Source: Bacillota bacterium
GTDB lineage: Bacteria > Bacillota > Clostridia > Lachnospirales > Lachnospiraceae
Length of the DNA: 64,000 bases
Direction of reading: 5' to 3'
Assembly: GCA_023421505.1 (NCBI GenBank)
Contig: JAEZTJ010000008.1
Coordinates: 1-64,000 of the forward strand
Part shown: positions 18,540 to 27,622 of the stretch, piece by piece
Position numbering within the stretch: the stretch's first letter is position 1
Layout of the letters: each line of letters opens with the position of its first letter
Notes under the pieces: model-generated
Told to the model about the DNA's origin: nothing
The model's input: only the letters and a program-made list of their open reading frames with translations
Database searches by the model: none
Program-made: the position numbers and the translations under genes

Positions 18540-18589
18540 GCAAGAATCACCTCTCCTGGTTAATACTCTCAACTATCAATACCTGCGAA

Positions 18590-19528
18590 TTATCGCATTG
18601 ACTTTTCAAACACCCTCAATTTCGCACTTTTTGATCTCTTGTTATAGGTTATTTCCTCCTCCGAGGGAAGTATAGGCTTTCTTGACACTACTTTTCCTGA
18701 AGGCACCTTACCGCATACGCAAACCGGAAAATTGGGCGGGCAGGTACAGGGATTTTCATTCGCTTTAAAACAGGCTTTCACAATCCTATCCTCCAGTGAA
18801 TGAAAGGTTATAATACACAATCTGCCTTCTGGTGCTAACAATTCGATCATATCTTGTAAGGTATTTTTTAATACTTCTAATTCCCTGTTGAGTTCAATCC
18901 TGATTGCCTGATATGTCCTCTTAGACGGATGTCCGGTACCTACTCGCAGTTTCATGGGGATTGCTGCCTTGATCGCTTCATTTAGCTCAAAGGTTGTCTC
19001 AATCGGCTTTTGCTCTCGTATTCTTACGATGTGCTTAGCAATATTCTTTGCGAAATTATCTTCACCATAATCACGGATAATTCGATAAAGCTCCATCTCA
19101 CTGTAATTATTGATAATATCTTTCGCTGTTAATGGATTTCTTGTATCCATTCTCATATCAAGAGGTGCATCTTCCTTATAGGTAAAACCCCTCTCAGGTG
19201 TATCCAGTTGATAAGAGGAGACACCAAGATCAAGAAGTATTCCATCAACTTGTCCAATCGATAAGTCCTTTAGTATCTGCCGAATATTACTGTAATTACT
19301 TCTCACTATAGTAACTCTGTCCTTATACTGAGCCAATCTCTCCCTAGCTGCATGAATTGCCGCCTCGTCCTGATCAATGCCAATTATACATCCGCTAGTT
19401 AAGCGTTTGGCTATCTCCGAGGAATGTCCTGCGCCTCCCAAGGTGCCGTCAACATAGATCCCATTTGGCTTAATATTTAAATTATCTATTGTTTCTTCCA
19501 ACAATACTGACTTGTGTTCAAATGCCAT
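18590..19528 (-). CDS. rsmH: 16S rRNA (cytosine(1402)-N(4))-methyltransferase
   Basis: This SAM-dependent enzyme methylates N4 of C1402 in the decoding centre of 16S rRNA. It has 312 residues, the usual size. The N-terminus HKSVLLEETIDNL and the SAM loop YVDGTLGGAGHS are typical. DGILLDLGVSSYQLD and RGFTYKEDAPLDMRMD follow, then the insert subdomain, and HPSKRTYQAIRI and ITFHSLEDRIVK near the end. GGAGG precedes the ATG. It is second in the dcw operon after mraZ with a 26-bp gap. Confidence 0.97.
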   Translation of the reverse strand: MAFEHKSVLLEETIDNLNIKPNGIYVDGTLGGAGHSSEIAKRLTSGCIIGIDQDEAAIHAARERLAQYKDRVTIVRSNYSNIRQILKDLSIGQVDGILLDLGVSSYQLDTPERGFTYKEDAPLDMRMDTRNPLTAKDIINNYSEMELYRIIRDYGEDNFAKNIAKHIVRIREQKPIETTFELNEAIKAAIPMKLRVGTGHPSKRTYQAIRIELNRELEVLKNTLQDMIELLAPEGRLCIITFHSLEDRIVKACFKANENPCTCPPNFPVCVCGKVPSGKVVSRKPILPSEEEITYNKRSKSAKLRVFEKSMR

Positions 19529-19554
19529 GATTACCTCCGGTTACGCATAGTTTA

Positions 19555-19983
19555 TTAAAAGCTTATACCAAACTGCGTCATATGCTCTGCAATAGCATCT
19601 ACATCGTCAAAATCGTTATTATTCTCCCAGCGTTCTTTACTCCAGATTTCAATTTTGTTAAGTACTCCAACAAAAACGATATCCTTTTCTAATCCTGCAC
19701 TTTCACGAAGGACTTGAGGTATTAAAATTCTTCCCTGTTTGTCCGCTTCGCATGCAGCGGCTTTACCAAAAAACCACCTTTGCAATTGTCTTGCTTCTTT
19801 TGTACCCGGAAGCTTTCTAACTTCAGCAGCGAAGATTTCCCATTCGTTTTTTGGGTACGCAAACAAACAACCATCAAGACCTAACGTTACAACAAATTCT
19901 TCTCCTAAATCTTCTCTGAATTTGGCAGGTATGATGATTCTTCCTTTGGCATCTATGGAATGTTCAAATTCACCCATAAACAT
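19555..19983 (-). CDS. mraZ: Transcriptional regulator MraZ
   Basis: MraZ is the first gene of the dcw operon and a DNA-binding regulator of it. The 142 residues hold two tandem SpoVT/AbrB-like folds, each with a DxKGRI-type turn: SIDAKGRIIIPAKFRE and EADKQGRILIPQVLRE. It is thought to form rings that bind repeated boxes upstream of its own gene, and such boxes are present here at 20003-20050. AGAAGGTGAT precedes the ATG. The second in-frame ATG two codons on is also possible. Confidence 0.96.
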   Translation of the reverse strand: MFMGEFEHSIDAKGRIIIPAKFREDLGEEFVVTLGLDGCLFAYPKNEWEIFAAEVRKLPGTKEARQLQRWFFGKAAACEADKQGRILIPQVLRESAGLEKDIVFVGVLNKIEIWSKERWENNNDFDDVDAIAEHMTQFGISF

Positions 19984-20002
19984 ATGGTATCACCTTCTTT
20001 AG

Positions 20003-20050
20003 TCCCACTTTGATGGTCTTTTACTCCACTTTACACCACTTCGCTCCACT
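20003..20050 (-). promoter_or_regulatory. MraZ operator array
   Basis: Reading the minus strand, GTGGAG, GTGGTG, GTGGAG and GTGGGA occur between the promoter and mraZ. The first three are spaced exactly 10 bp apart and the fourth a further 21 bp on. Each is preceded by AA. Repeated GTGG-type boxes at one helical turn are the known pattern of MraZ operators. Confidence 0.75.
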
Positions 20051-20059
20051 TATAGGTAC

Positions 20060-20088
20060 ATTCTATATTAATTTAGGGAATTTATCAA
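20060..20088 (-). promoter_or_regulatory. Promoter of the mraZ (dcw) operon
   Basis: TTGATA (20088-20083), a 17-bp spacer and TAGAAT (20065-20060) on the minus strand lie just upstream of the MraZ boxes. It is the only clear promoter between the lgt terminators and mraZ. Confidence 0.65.
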
Positions 20089-20106
20089 TAGTAAAATCAA
20101 AAAAGC

Positions 20107-20150
20107 AAAGCCCAGAAACCCTTATTTTAGTAGGTTTTCCGGGCTTTTTC
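20107..20150. terminator. Second, bidirectional-looking terminator between lgt and mraZ
   Basis: AAAGCCC...GGGCTTT flank an inner GAAAACC-type stem. T tracts follow on both strands (TTTTT on plus, GCTTTTTTG on minus). Together with the hairpin at 20224-20247 it insulates the dcw promoter from lgt. Confidence 0.6.
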
Positions 20151-20223
20151 GCCATCTTACCACAATATGTAGTATCAATTATCAAAATCGAACAAATTAT
20201 GTCAATATATAGTCAAAATAATA

Positions 20224-20247
20224 GGCTTGGGAAATTAGTCCCAAGCC
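20224..20247 (-). terminator. Terminator downstream of lgt
   Basis: GGCTTGGGA pairs perfectly with TCCCAAGCC around a 6-base loop, about 20 bp after the lgt stop. On the minus strand TATTATTTTG follows, a moderate T tract. Confidence 0.6.
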
Positions 20248-20265
20248 CAAATGAATAATTCCATG

Positions 20266-21231
20266 TTATTTTTTTGCCTTTGCTAATGCTTTTCTTCTCT
20301 TTATAATCAATAATATGCTTGAAGCCAGTACAATAAGTGCTGATAAAAGCTGCGATACCGCTATCTGTGTACCCCATAGAAATAGCTGATCGGTCCTAAG
20401 TCCCTCCATCCATACTCTTCCAAGTCCATAGCCGATCAAATACAGAAGCATCACTTCTCCGTCAAACTTCTTATGCTTTGTGAATAGAATTAATATAATT
20501 AGTAAGCAAAGATTCCACAAAGACTCATATAGAAAGGTAGGATGCACCTGTATATATTCGATTCCATCCACTGTTACAACATGATTACGTATCTCTAAGA
20601 TACGGTTAAGTGCTGCATCTTTCCCTTCATATATCTCCTGTAATCTGGTAACAGGCACTGATTCCTTGAATACATCATCTACAACTCTCCTGTCCACCTG
20701 CATAGCAAATAATCCATTGGTATACGTTCCAAAGGCTTCTCTGTTAAAAAAATTACCCCAGCGTCCAATAATCTGTCCTGTTATCAAACCGATGCAGCCT
20801 GTATCAACCAGCAGCCAGAAGGAATATTTCTTCACTCTGGTGTATATAATTGCAGTAAGGACAGCTCCTATGATACCTCCATAGATAGCCAGTCCGCCTG
20901 TTCGAAGATTAAATACTGATAACGGATTATCTGCAAACTCCTCCCAAGCAAAGATTACATAATAAATTCTTGCACTAATAACAGCTACTACTATCACTAT
21001 CAAAGCGAAGTCCAGATACAACTCTGTATTCTGTCCAGTTCTTTTTGCCATCCATTCAGCAATCAACCAGCCAAGCAGCATACCTATACCAATCACTAAA
21101 CCATAAAACGCAATTCGATAACCAAATACCTCAAATCCGGAAGCAACATTTTTGAATTCAATTCCGAGATTCGGAAAATTAATATTGGTATTTATACTAT
21201 CCAGCAATTTCGTCACCGCTTTCTGCTTCAA
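20266..21231 (-). CDS. lgt: Prolipoprotein diacylglyceryl transferase
   Basis: Lgt transfers diacylglycerol from phosphatidylglycerol to the lipobox cysteine of prelipoproteins in the membrane. Seven hydrophobic segments are visible in 321 residues. The signature GRWGNFFNREAFG is present, along with GGLAIYGGIIGA, HPTFLYESLWNL and GRVWMEGLRTDQL. The protein is somewhat longer than usual, from an N-terminal extension and a loop around DAALNRILEIRNHVV. The start appears to be a TTG at 21231, only 8 bp after the ychF stop, with a weak GGA ribosome binding site; a GTG five codons on is an alternative. Translational coupling to ychF is likely. Confidence 0.92.
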   Translation of the reverse strand: MKQKAVTKLLDSINTNINFPNLGIEFKNVASGFEVFGYRIAFYGLVIGIGMLLGWLIAEWMAKRTGQNTELYLDFALIVIVVAVISARIYYVIFAWEEFADNPLSVFNLRTGGLAIYGGIIGAVLTAIIYTRVKKYSFWLLVDTGCIGLITGQIIGRWGNFFNREAFGTYTNGLFAMQVDRRVVDDVFKESVPVTRLQEIYEGKDAALNRILEIRNHVVTVDGIEYIQVHPTFLYESLWNLCLLIILILFTKHKKFDGEVMLLYLIGYGLGRVWMEGLRTDQLFLWGTQIAVSQLLSALIVLASSILLIIKRRKALAKAKK

Positions 21232-21239
21232 TTATTCCA

Positions 21240-22337
21240 TTATACGTTAAATCGGAATAGAACCACATCTCCATCTTGGACTACATACTCTTTTCCTTCA
21301 GAGCGTACCAAGCCTTTTTCTTTTGCTGCATTATAGCTTCCACACTCTACCAGATTCTGATAGCTTACAATTTCTGCCCTGATAAAACCGCGCTCAAAAT
21401 CGGTATGAATTTTTCCGGCGGCCTGCGGAGCTTTTGTTCCTACTTTAATTGTCCAGGCCTTTGTTTCTTTCGGACCTGCAGTCAGATAACTAATCAAGCC
21501 AAGTAAGCGATAACTGGCCTTAATTAACTTCTCCAATCCAGATTCCTTAAGACCTAAATCCTCCAGAAACATTTTCTTCTCATCATCCTCAAGCTCTGCA
21601 ATTTCCTGCTCAATTTGTGCACAAATTACGAAAGCTTCCGAGCTCTCTTGTTTTGAAAAATCTCGTACCGTTTTCACAAAATCGTTATTTAATCCATCCT
21701 CTGCCAGATCTTCTTCCTTTACATTAGCTGCATAAATTACAGGCTTAGCAGTGAGAAGATTATAGTTATTAAAAAATTCCTGCTCCTCCTCATCCTCGGT
21801 TTTGAAAGCCTTTGCCATCCTGCCTTCTTCAAGAAATGCTTTTAACCGTTCGAGCATAGCTAATTCCTTTGCCTGTGCTTTATCATTCTTAGCTCCCTTG
21901 GCAACTCTTGATATTCTTCTCTCTAATATTTCAAGATCAGAAAATATCAATTCCAGATTGATTGTCTCAATATCCCTTAATGGATTAACCGAACCATCGA
22001 CATGAATAACATTACCATCCTCGAAGCAACGTACAACATGTACGATTGCATCTACCTCACGGATGTTGGATAAAAATTGATTACCAAGTCCTTCGCCTTT
22101 GGAAGCTCCCTTAACTAGACCAGCAATATCTACAAATTCAATAGTAGCAGCAACTACCTTCTCTGAATTATATAAATCCCCCAATACCTTTAATCTTTCA
22201 TCCGGAACTGCTACAATTCCTACATTCGGATCAATGGTACAAAATGGATAGTTAGCAGATTCTGCCCCTGCTTTCGTTAAAGAATTAAAAAGAGTGCTCT
22301 TACCGACATTGGGTAAGCCTACAATACCTAATTTCAT
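21240..22337 (-). CDS. ychF: Redox-regulated ATPase/GTPase YchF (OLA1-like)
   Basis: This is an Obg-related P-loop NTPase with ATP preference, linked to ribosomes and stress responses. The N-terminal G domain has GLPNVGKSTLFN, and the NYPFCTIDPNVG switch and DIAGLVKGASKGEGLGNQFL follow. A helical insert separates it from the C-terminal TGS domain, which carries TAGPKETKAWTIKVGTKAPQ-like sequence and HTDFERGFIRAE. Length (365) is standard. AAGGAAGG precedes the ATG. lgt follows almost without a gap. Confidence 0.96.
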   Translation of the reverse strand: MKLGIVGLPNVGKSTLFNSLTKAGAESANYPFCTIDPNVGIVAVPDERLKVLGDLYNSEKVVAATIEFVDIAGLVKGASKGEGLGNQFLSNIREVDAIVHVVRCFEDGNVIHVDGSVNPLRDIETINLELIFSDLEILERRISRVAKGAKNDKAQAKELAMLERLKAFLEEGRMAKAFKTEDEEEQEFFNNYNLLTAKPVIYAANVKEEDLAEDGLNNDFVKTVRDFSKQESSEAFVICAQIEQEIAELEDDEKKMFLEDLGLKESGLEKLIKASYRLLGLISYLTAGPKETKAWTIKVGTKAPQAAGKIHTDFERGFIRAEIVSYQNLVECGSYNAAKEKGLVRSEGKEYVVQDGDVVLFRFNV

Positions 22338-22429
22338 TTGTGTCTTCCTTCCTTAATATACATTCTGATTGACTTAATAATCTTATTTCTTCTATTAATG
22401 AATTTAATCACTAAAATAGTATGAATAAA

Positions 22430-23089
22430 CTAATCCTTTGATTCAATAACAACTAATATTCCTTCTGATATTTGAACCATCGCTTCTTCTGCTTTGATCT
22501 CATTGCTGATACCTAGGCTGCTTCCGGTAGAATAGGTTATATGGTTTAATGGATACTTAAAACCGGTTAAGGTTAAACCACTCACCCTGTCACTAAACGG
22601 TAGCAACGAGATATATTCACCGAATTGATTCATTTTTTGAATAGTAAAGCTCTTATTCTTAAGATATATCTTATTATAAGGATCAAGTAGGAAGGTATCT
22701 ATCTTAAGCTGCATCGGAAGCAGCAATAAGTGGATATTAGCAAGTACATGATCCAGTCTGGTTCCCGTTGCTCCGACAATATGAATTTCGCCAGCATTAT
22801 GCATTAAAGCAAGTTCAATTGCAATTTGCGTATCTGTTTTATCCTTTTCTGTAGGAAAGGTTTTTATCGGAGTAGAAATCTCCTGATACTTCCTAAGTAT
22901 CGGTTCAGATACGGAATCAAAGTCTCCAACAATAAAATCAAGCTTAATATTTAGTCGATCTGCAGCATTCAAACCATGATCAGCAGCAATAATCATAAAA
23001 TAATTTTCCTTATCAATAATATCTGATAAAAAGGAATCTTCTATCATGCCACCAGAAATAATTAACATTTTATTATCTTTGCTATTCAT
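22430..23089 (-). CDS. thiN: Thiamine pyrophosphokinase
   Basis: This enzyme converts thiamine and ATP to thiamine pyrophosphate. The 219 residues show AADHGLNAADRL, FIVGDFDS and TEKDKTDTQIA, GATGTRLDHVLAN in the catalytic domain, and a C-terminal beta-rich thiamine-binding part with SLLPFSDRVSGLTLTGFKYPL. No TPP riboswitch is seen upstream; the gene follows rpe with a 39-bp gap, as in the Bacillus yloS position, so it is transcribed with the housekeeping operon. Confidence 0.92.
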   Translation of the reverse strand: MNSKDNKMLIISGGMIEDSFLSDIIDKENYFMIIAADHGLNAADRLNIKLDFIVGDFDSVSEPILRKYQEISTPIKTFPTEKDKTDTQIAIELALMHNAGEIHIVGATGTRLDHVLANIHLLLLPMQLKIDTFLLDPYNKIYLKNKSFTIQKMNQFGEYISLLPFSDRVSGLTLTGFKYPLNHITYSTGSSLGISNEIKAEEAMVQISEGILVVIESKD

Positions 23090-23128
23090 TTTATACCCCT
23101 TAATACTTCAGGTCTAGCCTATGAAATC

Positions 23129-23797
23129 TTAAAGGCTATTACTAAATTCATGAAACTGCTTTTTAAATTCCAATACATTTTCCCTAATATCACCCTTAAA
23201 TACTGAGGTACCGGCAACAATCACATTCGCTCCAGCTTCCATAACAGCTCTTACATTCCCAACAGTTATGCCACCATCTACTTCAATATCAGGATTTACA
23301 CCCGCTTTTATAATCATTTCCTTTAGTCTTCTGATTTTCGTTAAAGAGCCAGGTATAAAGGCTTGTCCACCATAACCGGGATTAACTGTCATAATTAATA
23401 TCATATCTAATTCATCAAGAATATATTCTAAAACCTGAAGCGGAGTTGCCGGATTAATTGATACTCCGGCTTTCATACCCAGTTCTTTAATCTTTGCTAC
23501 CGTTCTATGAAGATGGGTACAGGCCTCGGCGTGTACTGTAATTAAATCCGCACCGGCATTTTTAAATTCCTCTAAATACCTGATTGGCTCATCTATCATA
23601 AGGTGAACATCAAAAATAAGCTTCGAATTCTTACGGATCGAAGCTATCAGGGGCATACCAAAACTAATACTGGGAACATAGATACCATCCATAACATCAA
23701 TATGGAGATATTCGGCTCCGGATTTTTCAAGAAGGCCGATCTGCTCCCCTAGTATATTAAAATCTGCAGCAAGTATTGATGGAGCAAGCTTAATCAT
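23129..23797 (-). CDS. rpe: Ribulose-phosphate 3-epimerase
   Basis: This pentose-phosphate enzyme interconverts ribulose 5-phosphate and xylulose 5-phosphate. It is a 222-residue TIM barrel with LAPSILAADF at the N-terminus, the metal ligands in HIDVMDG and FDVHLMI, MTVNPGYGGQAF, and the catalytic Asp in EVDGGI. It follows rsgA in the order known from Bacillus (rsgA-rpe-thiN). Confidence 0.96.
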   Translation of the reverse strand: MIKLAPSILAADFNILGEQIGLLEKSGAEYLHIDVMDGIYVPSISFGMPLIASIRKNSKLIFDVHLMIDEPIRYLEEFKNAGADLITVHAEACTHLHRTVAKIKELGMKAGVSINPATPLQVLEYILDELDMILIMTVNPGYGGQAFIPGSLTKIRRLKEMIIKAGVNPDIEVDGGITVGNVRAVMEAGANVIVAGTSVFKGDIRENVLEFKKQFHEFSNSL

Positions 23798-23845
23798 AGT
23801 ATTATCTTACCTTTCAGAACGTAATAATGACATTTCTTCAAAAAT

Positions 23846-24727
23846 TTAATATCGTTTCTGGTTCTTTAATTCCTCATATAAAATTACATAATTATCATAT
23901 CTGGTTTTGCTTATTTTATTATTTTTTAAAGCTTCCTTTACCGCACAACCCGGCTCATTCAAATGACAGCAACGAGTAAAACGACAATCCTTCTCATAAC
24001 CGCTAAAATCAATAAAATAATCCTTAAGTTCTTCCTTCTCAAGTTCATTAATATAAAGAGAGCTAAATCCGGGTGTATCCATGACATACGTATCTTCTTC
24101 AACGTAGATTAATTCAGAATGCCTGGTAGTATGCTTACCGCGTTTAATCTTCTCACTAATTTCTCCTGTCTCCATCTTAGCCTCGGGTTGCAGAAGATTA
24201 ATAAAGGTTGACTTTCCTACTCCAGATGGACCGGCAAGAACGGTAGTCTTCCCTTTTATGAGTCCATAAAGTTCGGAAAGTCCATTTCTTTTACGCATAC
24301 TGGTAAATATCACCTTATGACCGCAGCTCCTATAGATTTCCTCAATTAATGCGATATCCTCCTGATTGACGATATCCATTTTATTAAAGCATATGATAGT
24401 ATCTACCTTCTGCTTCTGCATCATAATAAGAAAGCGGTCCAATAGGTTTAAATTTGGACACGGCTCCGCCGCTGCAAACAGGATCATTGCCTGATCAACA
24501 TTTGCAACAGCAGGCCGAATCAATTCATTTCTTCTTGGTAATATATCTGTAATAGTACCTTTACCTTCCGGCTGATCATCTGTATTGATCTCCACATCAT
24601 CACCCACAAGAGGTTTTATCTTCTGATTTCGGAATAATCCCTTTGCTTTACATTCATAAATGATATTTTCCTCTGGTGAATGAACATAGTAAAATCCTGC
24701 AATACCTTTGATAATCTTTCCTTTCAA
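23846..24727 (-). CDS. rsgA: Small ribosomal subunit biogenesis GTPase RsgA
   Basis: RsgA is a circularly permuted GTPase that checks late 30S assembly. An N-terminal OB fold (GKIIKGIAGFYYVH) is followed by G4 NKMD, then G1 GPSGVGKSTFIN and G3 DTPGFSS in permuted order. A C-terminal zinc site follows (CRFTRCCHLNEPGCAV). The frame is open to an ATG at 24748, but GGGGA followed by TTG at 24727 gives a start (MKGKIIK) that matches the Bacillus N-terminus and lies one base after the prkC stop. This TTG is preferred; the protein is then 293 residues. Confidence 0.94.
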   Translation of the reverse strand: MKGKIIKGIAGFYYVHSPEENIIYECKAKGLFRNQKIKPLVGDDVEINTDDQPEGKGTITDILPRRNELIRPAVANVDQAMILFAAAEPCPNLNLLDRFLIMMQKQKVDTIICFNKMDIVNQEDIALIEEIYRSCGHKVIFTSMRKRNGLSELYGLIKGKTTVLAGPSGVGKSTFINLLQPEAKMETGEISEKIKRGKHTTRHSELIYVEEDTYVMDTPGFSSLYINELEKEELKDYFIDFSGYEKDCRFTRCCHLNEPGCAVKEALKNNKISKTRYDNYVILYEELKNQKRY

Positions 24728-24728
24728 G

Positions 24729-26858
24729 TTAATTCCCCGCTGGTTCATAGGTTACTGTCCAGGTATATGGCTTACTCTCACCCGGCAGCATAAATTTCTT
24801 ACCATTTACATACATAGTTACAACACCGTCTGTTTGACTTTCTGAATAGATCTGATCCGGATCAGAATAATAAGGGAAATCTGATGCCGTCATCGAACCC
24901 GAAAAAATAGGTTCCTTGTTACCATCCTGTTCTAGTACCAATTTAATCTCAACACTCTCGTCATCCTCAATATTGAGATAATCAAACGGATTAATATCAT
25001 CAATTGCTAATTTTCCATAATAGCCGGTAGGCTCCGGACCTGAACTAATTGTAATGTTAATTTTTGATCCCGGTGCTACCTTTTCTCCTTTTGAAGTGCT
25101 TTGATAAGTAATATGATCCTTTGCGAAATCATTGGAGGTTTCATATCCAGTCTCACCTATTGATAAACCAACTAAAGAAAGAGCAGCATTTGCTTCTTCT
25201 AGTGTCATATCTATAATATAGGGAACTTCAACCTGATCTGCAGCCTTATCCTCAGGGCCATTACTGATAAAGACCTTAATGGTATCACCTGATTTTACCG
25301 GTGCTTCTCTTACAGGATCAGTCTCAATTACATGACCCTTTTCGATTGTATCACTAGGGATATATTCCGCTTCCATCTTGAGGCCCTTTTCCTCCAACTT
25401 TAACCTAGCATTTGCTTCAGTCAGTCCATAGATATTTGGTACCTCAAGTGGTTCTGCTCCAAGGCTTATGGTAAGGATTACTTTAGAGCCTTTCGTATAA
25501 GGACTGTCTGCATCCGGATACTGCTTCATTACCTCACCGGCTTCATACTCGTCAGAATAATCCTCTTTACCTGCATCTATGAATGCATCCGGATCTAACT
25601 GCTTAATTATTTCCTCTGCATCCTCTCTGGTAAGGCCAAGAACCTTAGGTACATTATAGGTCTCTCCATCTTTTACATCGCCAGGAGTTATCGTTGGATA
25701 TTCGGAAGGAGCAACCGTAACAGTAACTTCACCGGGGTTATTCGGTGTATCCCCCTTCTTACCGCGCGTTAAGAACCAACCAACAATGACAAAGATAACT
25801 ACTGCAAGTACTACAGCAGTAATGATTGTACCTACTAAGAATACTTTTTCAACCTTGGAATCCACTGTGTCTAAGTCTTCCTCTTCCTCATCAGTCACTT
25901 TTGCAGCCTGTAAGTTCTTTGTCGGACGTACATCCTCATCAACATAAGTCCCGCTTTTAATTCTGCTTAAATCATCCGATATATTAATCGTAGGCGAATC
26001 GTTAGCAACAAACGCAGGAATTTGAACAAAATCTCCATCCGGATTAGAAATTGCTCGCTTTAAATCTGAAATTAGTTCTGAAGCGGAATGATATCTTCTC
26101 TCCGGCTTCTTCTGCATACATTTTTGCACTATTTTGTCAATACTAACAGGAATTTCGGAATCTAATTCACGTAGAGGCATTGCCTCCCCCTGAATGTGAA
26201 GTAATGCAACCGATACCGTATTATCTCCGGCAAAAGGGACTTTACCGGATAACATCTCATAAAGAGTTACACCAAGGGAATAAATATCACTCTTTTCATC
26301 ACTGTATCCACCTCTTGCCTGTTCCGGTGACAAATAATGTACTGACCCCATAGCATTGGAGGTAATGGTATTAGAATTGGTTGCCTTTGCAATTCCAAAA
26401 TCTGTTACTTTTACCTTTCCATCTCTTGAAATAATGATATTTTGGGGCTTAATATCCCTATGGATTATGTGATTATCATGTGCTGCTTCCATTCCCTGAG
26501 CAATCTGAATACCAATTCCGACTGCTTCCTTGATTTCAAGCTTACCTTTTCTTTCTATAAAACGTTTCAGAGTAATGCCTTCAACAAGCTCCATTACAAT
26601 AAAATGTAATCCGCCGTCATCACCTACATCATAGACATTAACAATGTTGGGATGAGATAAACCTGCAGCAGACTGAGCTTCTCCTCTAAATTTATCTACA
26701 AAATTTTTATCACTGGAATATTCCGGCTTTAACACCTTAATTGCAACAAATCGGTTTAATCTTTGGTCTTTCGCCTTGTAAACATCGGCCATGCCGCCAG
26801 AACCAACCTTATCTATTATCTCATAGCGGTCACCGATGATCATACCAGGTTTCAACAT
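24729..26858 (-). CDS. prkC: PASTA-domain Ser/Thr protein kinase (PrkC/Stk1)
   Basis: This is a membrane kinase that senses muropeptides or lipid II and phosphorylates cell-wall and translation factors. The kinase domain (about residues 8-270) has GSGGMADVYKA, HRDIKPQNIII and TDFGIAKA. One membrane segment lies at about 335-360 (LVGTIITAVVLAVVIFVIV). Outside there are three PASTA repeats (starting VPKVLGLTREDAEEII, VPNIYGLTEANARLKL and VPYIIDMTLEEANAAL). A further 100-residue domain without clear similarity ends the protein. AGAGGTGA supports the ATG at 26858. Its PP2C partner is encoded just upstream. Confidence 0.95.
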   Translation of the reverse strand: MLKPGMIIGDRYEIIDKVGSGGMADVYKAKDQRLNRFVAIKVLKPEYSSDKNFVDKFRGEAQSAAGLSHPNIVNVYDVGDDGGLHFIVMELVEGITLKRFIERKGKLEIKEAVGIGIQIAQGMEAAHDNHIIHRDIKPQNIIISRDGKVKVTDFGIAKATNSNTITSNAMGSVHYLSPEQARGGYSDEKSDIYSLGVTLYEMLSGKVPFAGDNTVSVALLHIQGEAMPLRELDSEIPVSIDKIVQKCMQKKPERRYHSASELISDLKRAISNPDGDFVQIPAFVANDSPTINISDDLSRIKSGTYVDEDVRPTKNLQAAKVTDEEEEDLDTVDSKVEKVFLVGTIITAVVLAVVIFVIVGWFLTRGKKGDTPNNPGEVTVTVAPSEYPTITPGDVKDGETYNVPKVLGLTREDAEEIIKQLDPDAFIDAGKEDYSDEYEAGEVMKQYPDADSPYTKGSKVILTISLGAEPLEVPNIYGLTEANARLKLEEKGLKMEAEYIPSDTIEKGHVIETDPVREAPVKSGDTIKVFISNGPEDKAADQVEVPYIIDMTLEEANAALSLVGLSIGETGYETSNDFAKDHITYQSTSKGEKVAPGSKINITISSGPEPTGYYGKLAIDDINPFDYLNIEDDESVEIKLVLEQDGNKEPIFSGSMTASDFPYYSDPDQIYSESQTDGVVTMYVNGKKFMLPGESKPYTWTVTYEPAGN

Positions 26859-26875
26859 TAACACTCACCTCTTTT

Positions 26876-27595
26876 TCATACTTTTATAATAATAATAGCT
26901 ATGTTATCTTTACCTCCGTTTTGGTTGGCATATCTCACCAGTGCCAAAGCGGCAGTCTCCAAATTATCATTCTCTCTGATAATCTGTTCAATCGTCTCAT
27001 CCTCCAACATATTCGTCAGACCGTCCGAGCACATAAGTACAATATCTCCATCGTGTAAGCTTACTTCAAAAAAATCAGGTTCTAAAGTCTCATTACCTCC
27101 GATTGCCCTGGTTATTATGTTTTTATTCGGATGGCTTCTGGCTTCACTGCGATCAAGCTCTCCGGTTTTCACCATCGCTTCAACTAGGCTATGATCCTCC
27201 GTAATCTGCCTCATTTCATTACCTATGACATACAGCCTGCTATCACCGACATTGGCAACATACATTTCATTCTCAAATATGGCTGCAGCCACAAAGGTTG
27301 TTCCCATACCCTCAAAATCAATCTGCTCTTCCGCTTTACTTCGCAAGGCTTCATTTGTATCCTTTAATGCTGCTTCAATCATAGAAACCGGCGATGTTAG
27401 CTCACTATCCCTTATTCTTTGCGTAAAAAACTCCACACAGAATCTTGAAGCATAATCTCCCGCATTATGTCCACCCATACCGTCTGCTACAATAAATAAA
27501 TTAGGCAGCTTACCGACAGCTGTTTCACTGCAAAAAACATAATCCTGATTAATTTTGCGTCGTTCTCCAATATCCGTTATTGAAAATGCTTTCAA
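26876..27595 (-). CDS. prpC: PP2C-family Ser/Thr protein phosphatase (PrpC/Stp)
   Basis: This Mn/Mg-dependent phosphatase reverses PrkC phosphorylation. PP2C motifs appear in order: QDYVFC near the N-terminus, FIVADGMGGHNAGDYAS, GMGTTFVAAAIF, VGDSRLYV, ITEDHSLVEAMV, LMCSDGLTNML and NGGKDNIAIIII. The frame is open 8 codons upstream of the chosen TTG start, but GGGAGGTG lies 5 bases before that TTG, giving MKAFSITDIGERRKIN. The kinase gene follows after 17 bp, so the pair is made together. Confidence 0.94.
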   Translation of the reverse strand: MKAFSITDIGERRKINQDYVFCSETAVGKLPNLFIVADGMGGHNAGDYASRFCVEFFTQRIRDSELTSPVSMIEAALKDTNEALRSKAEEQIDFEGMGTTFVAAAIFENEMYVANVGDSRLYVIGNEMRQITEDHSLVEAMVKTGELDRSEARSHPNKNIITRAIGGNETLEPDFFEVSLHDGDIVLMCSDGLTNMLEDETIEQIIRENDNLETAALALVRYANQNGGKDNIAIIIIKV

Positions 27596-27622
27596 GACTG
27601 CACCTCCCAGTTTCCGCAACCT

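Noticed and set aside
18540..18572. Upstream start for ftsL
   Set aside because: The ribosome binding site AGGAGAGGTGAT lies inside the extension and points to the ATG at 18539.
22338..22429. Possible spoVM-like tiny gene near thiN
   Set aside because: In Bacillus spoVM lies near this operon, but no short frame resembling it occurs in the gap.
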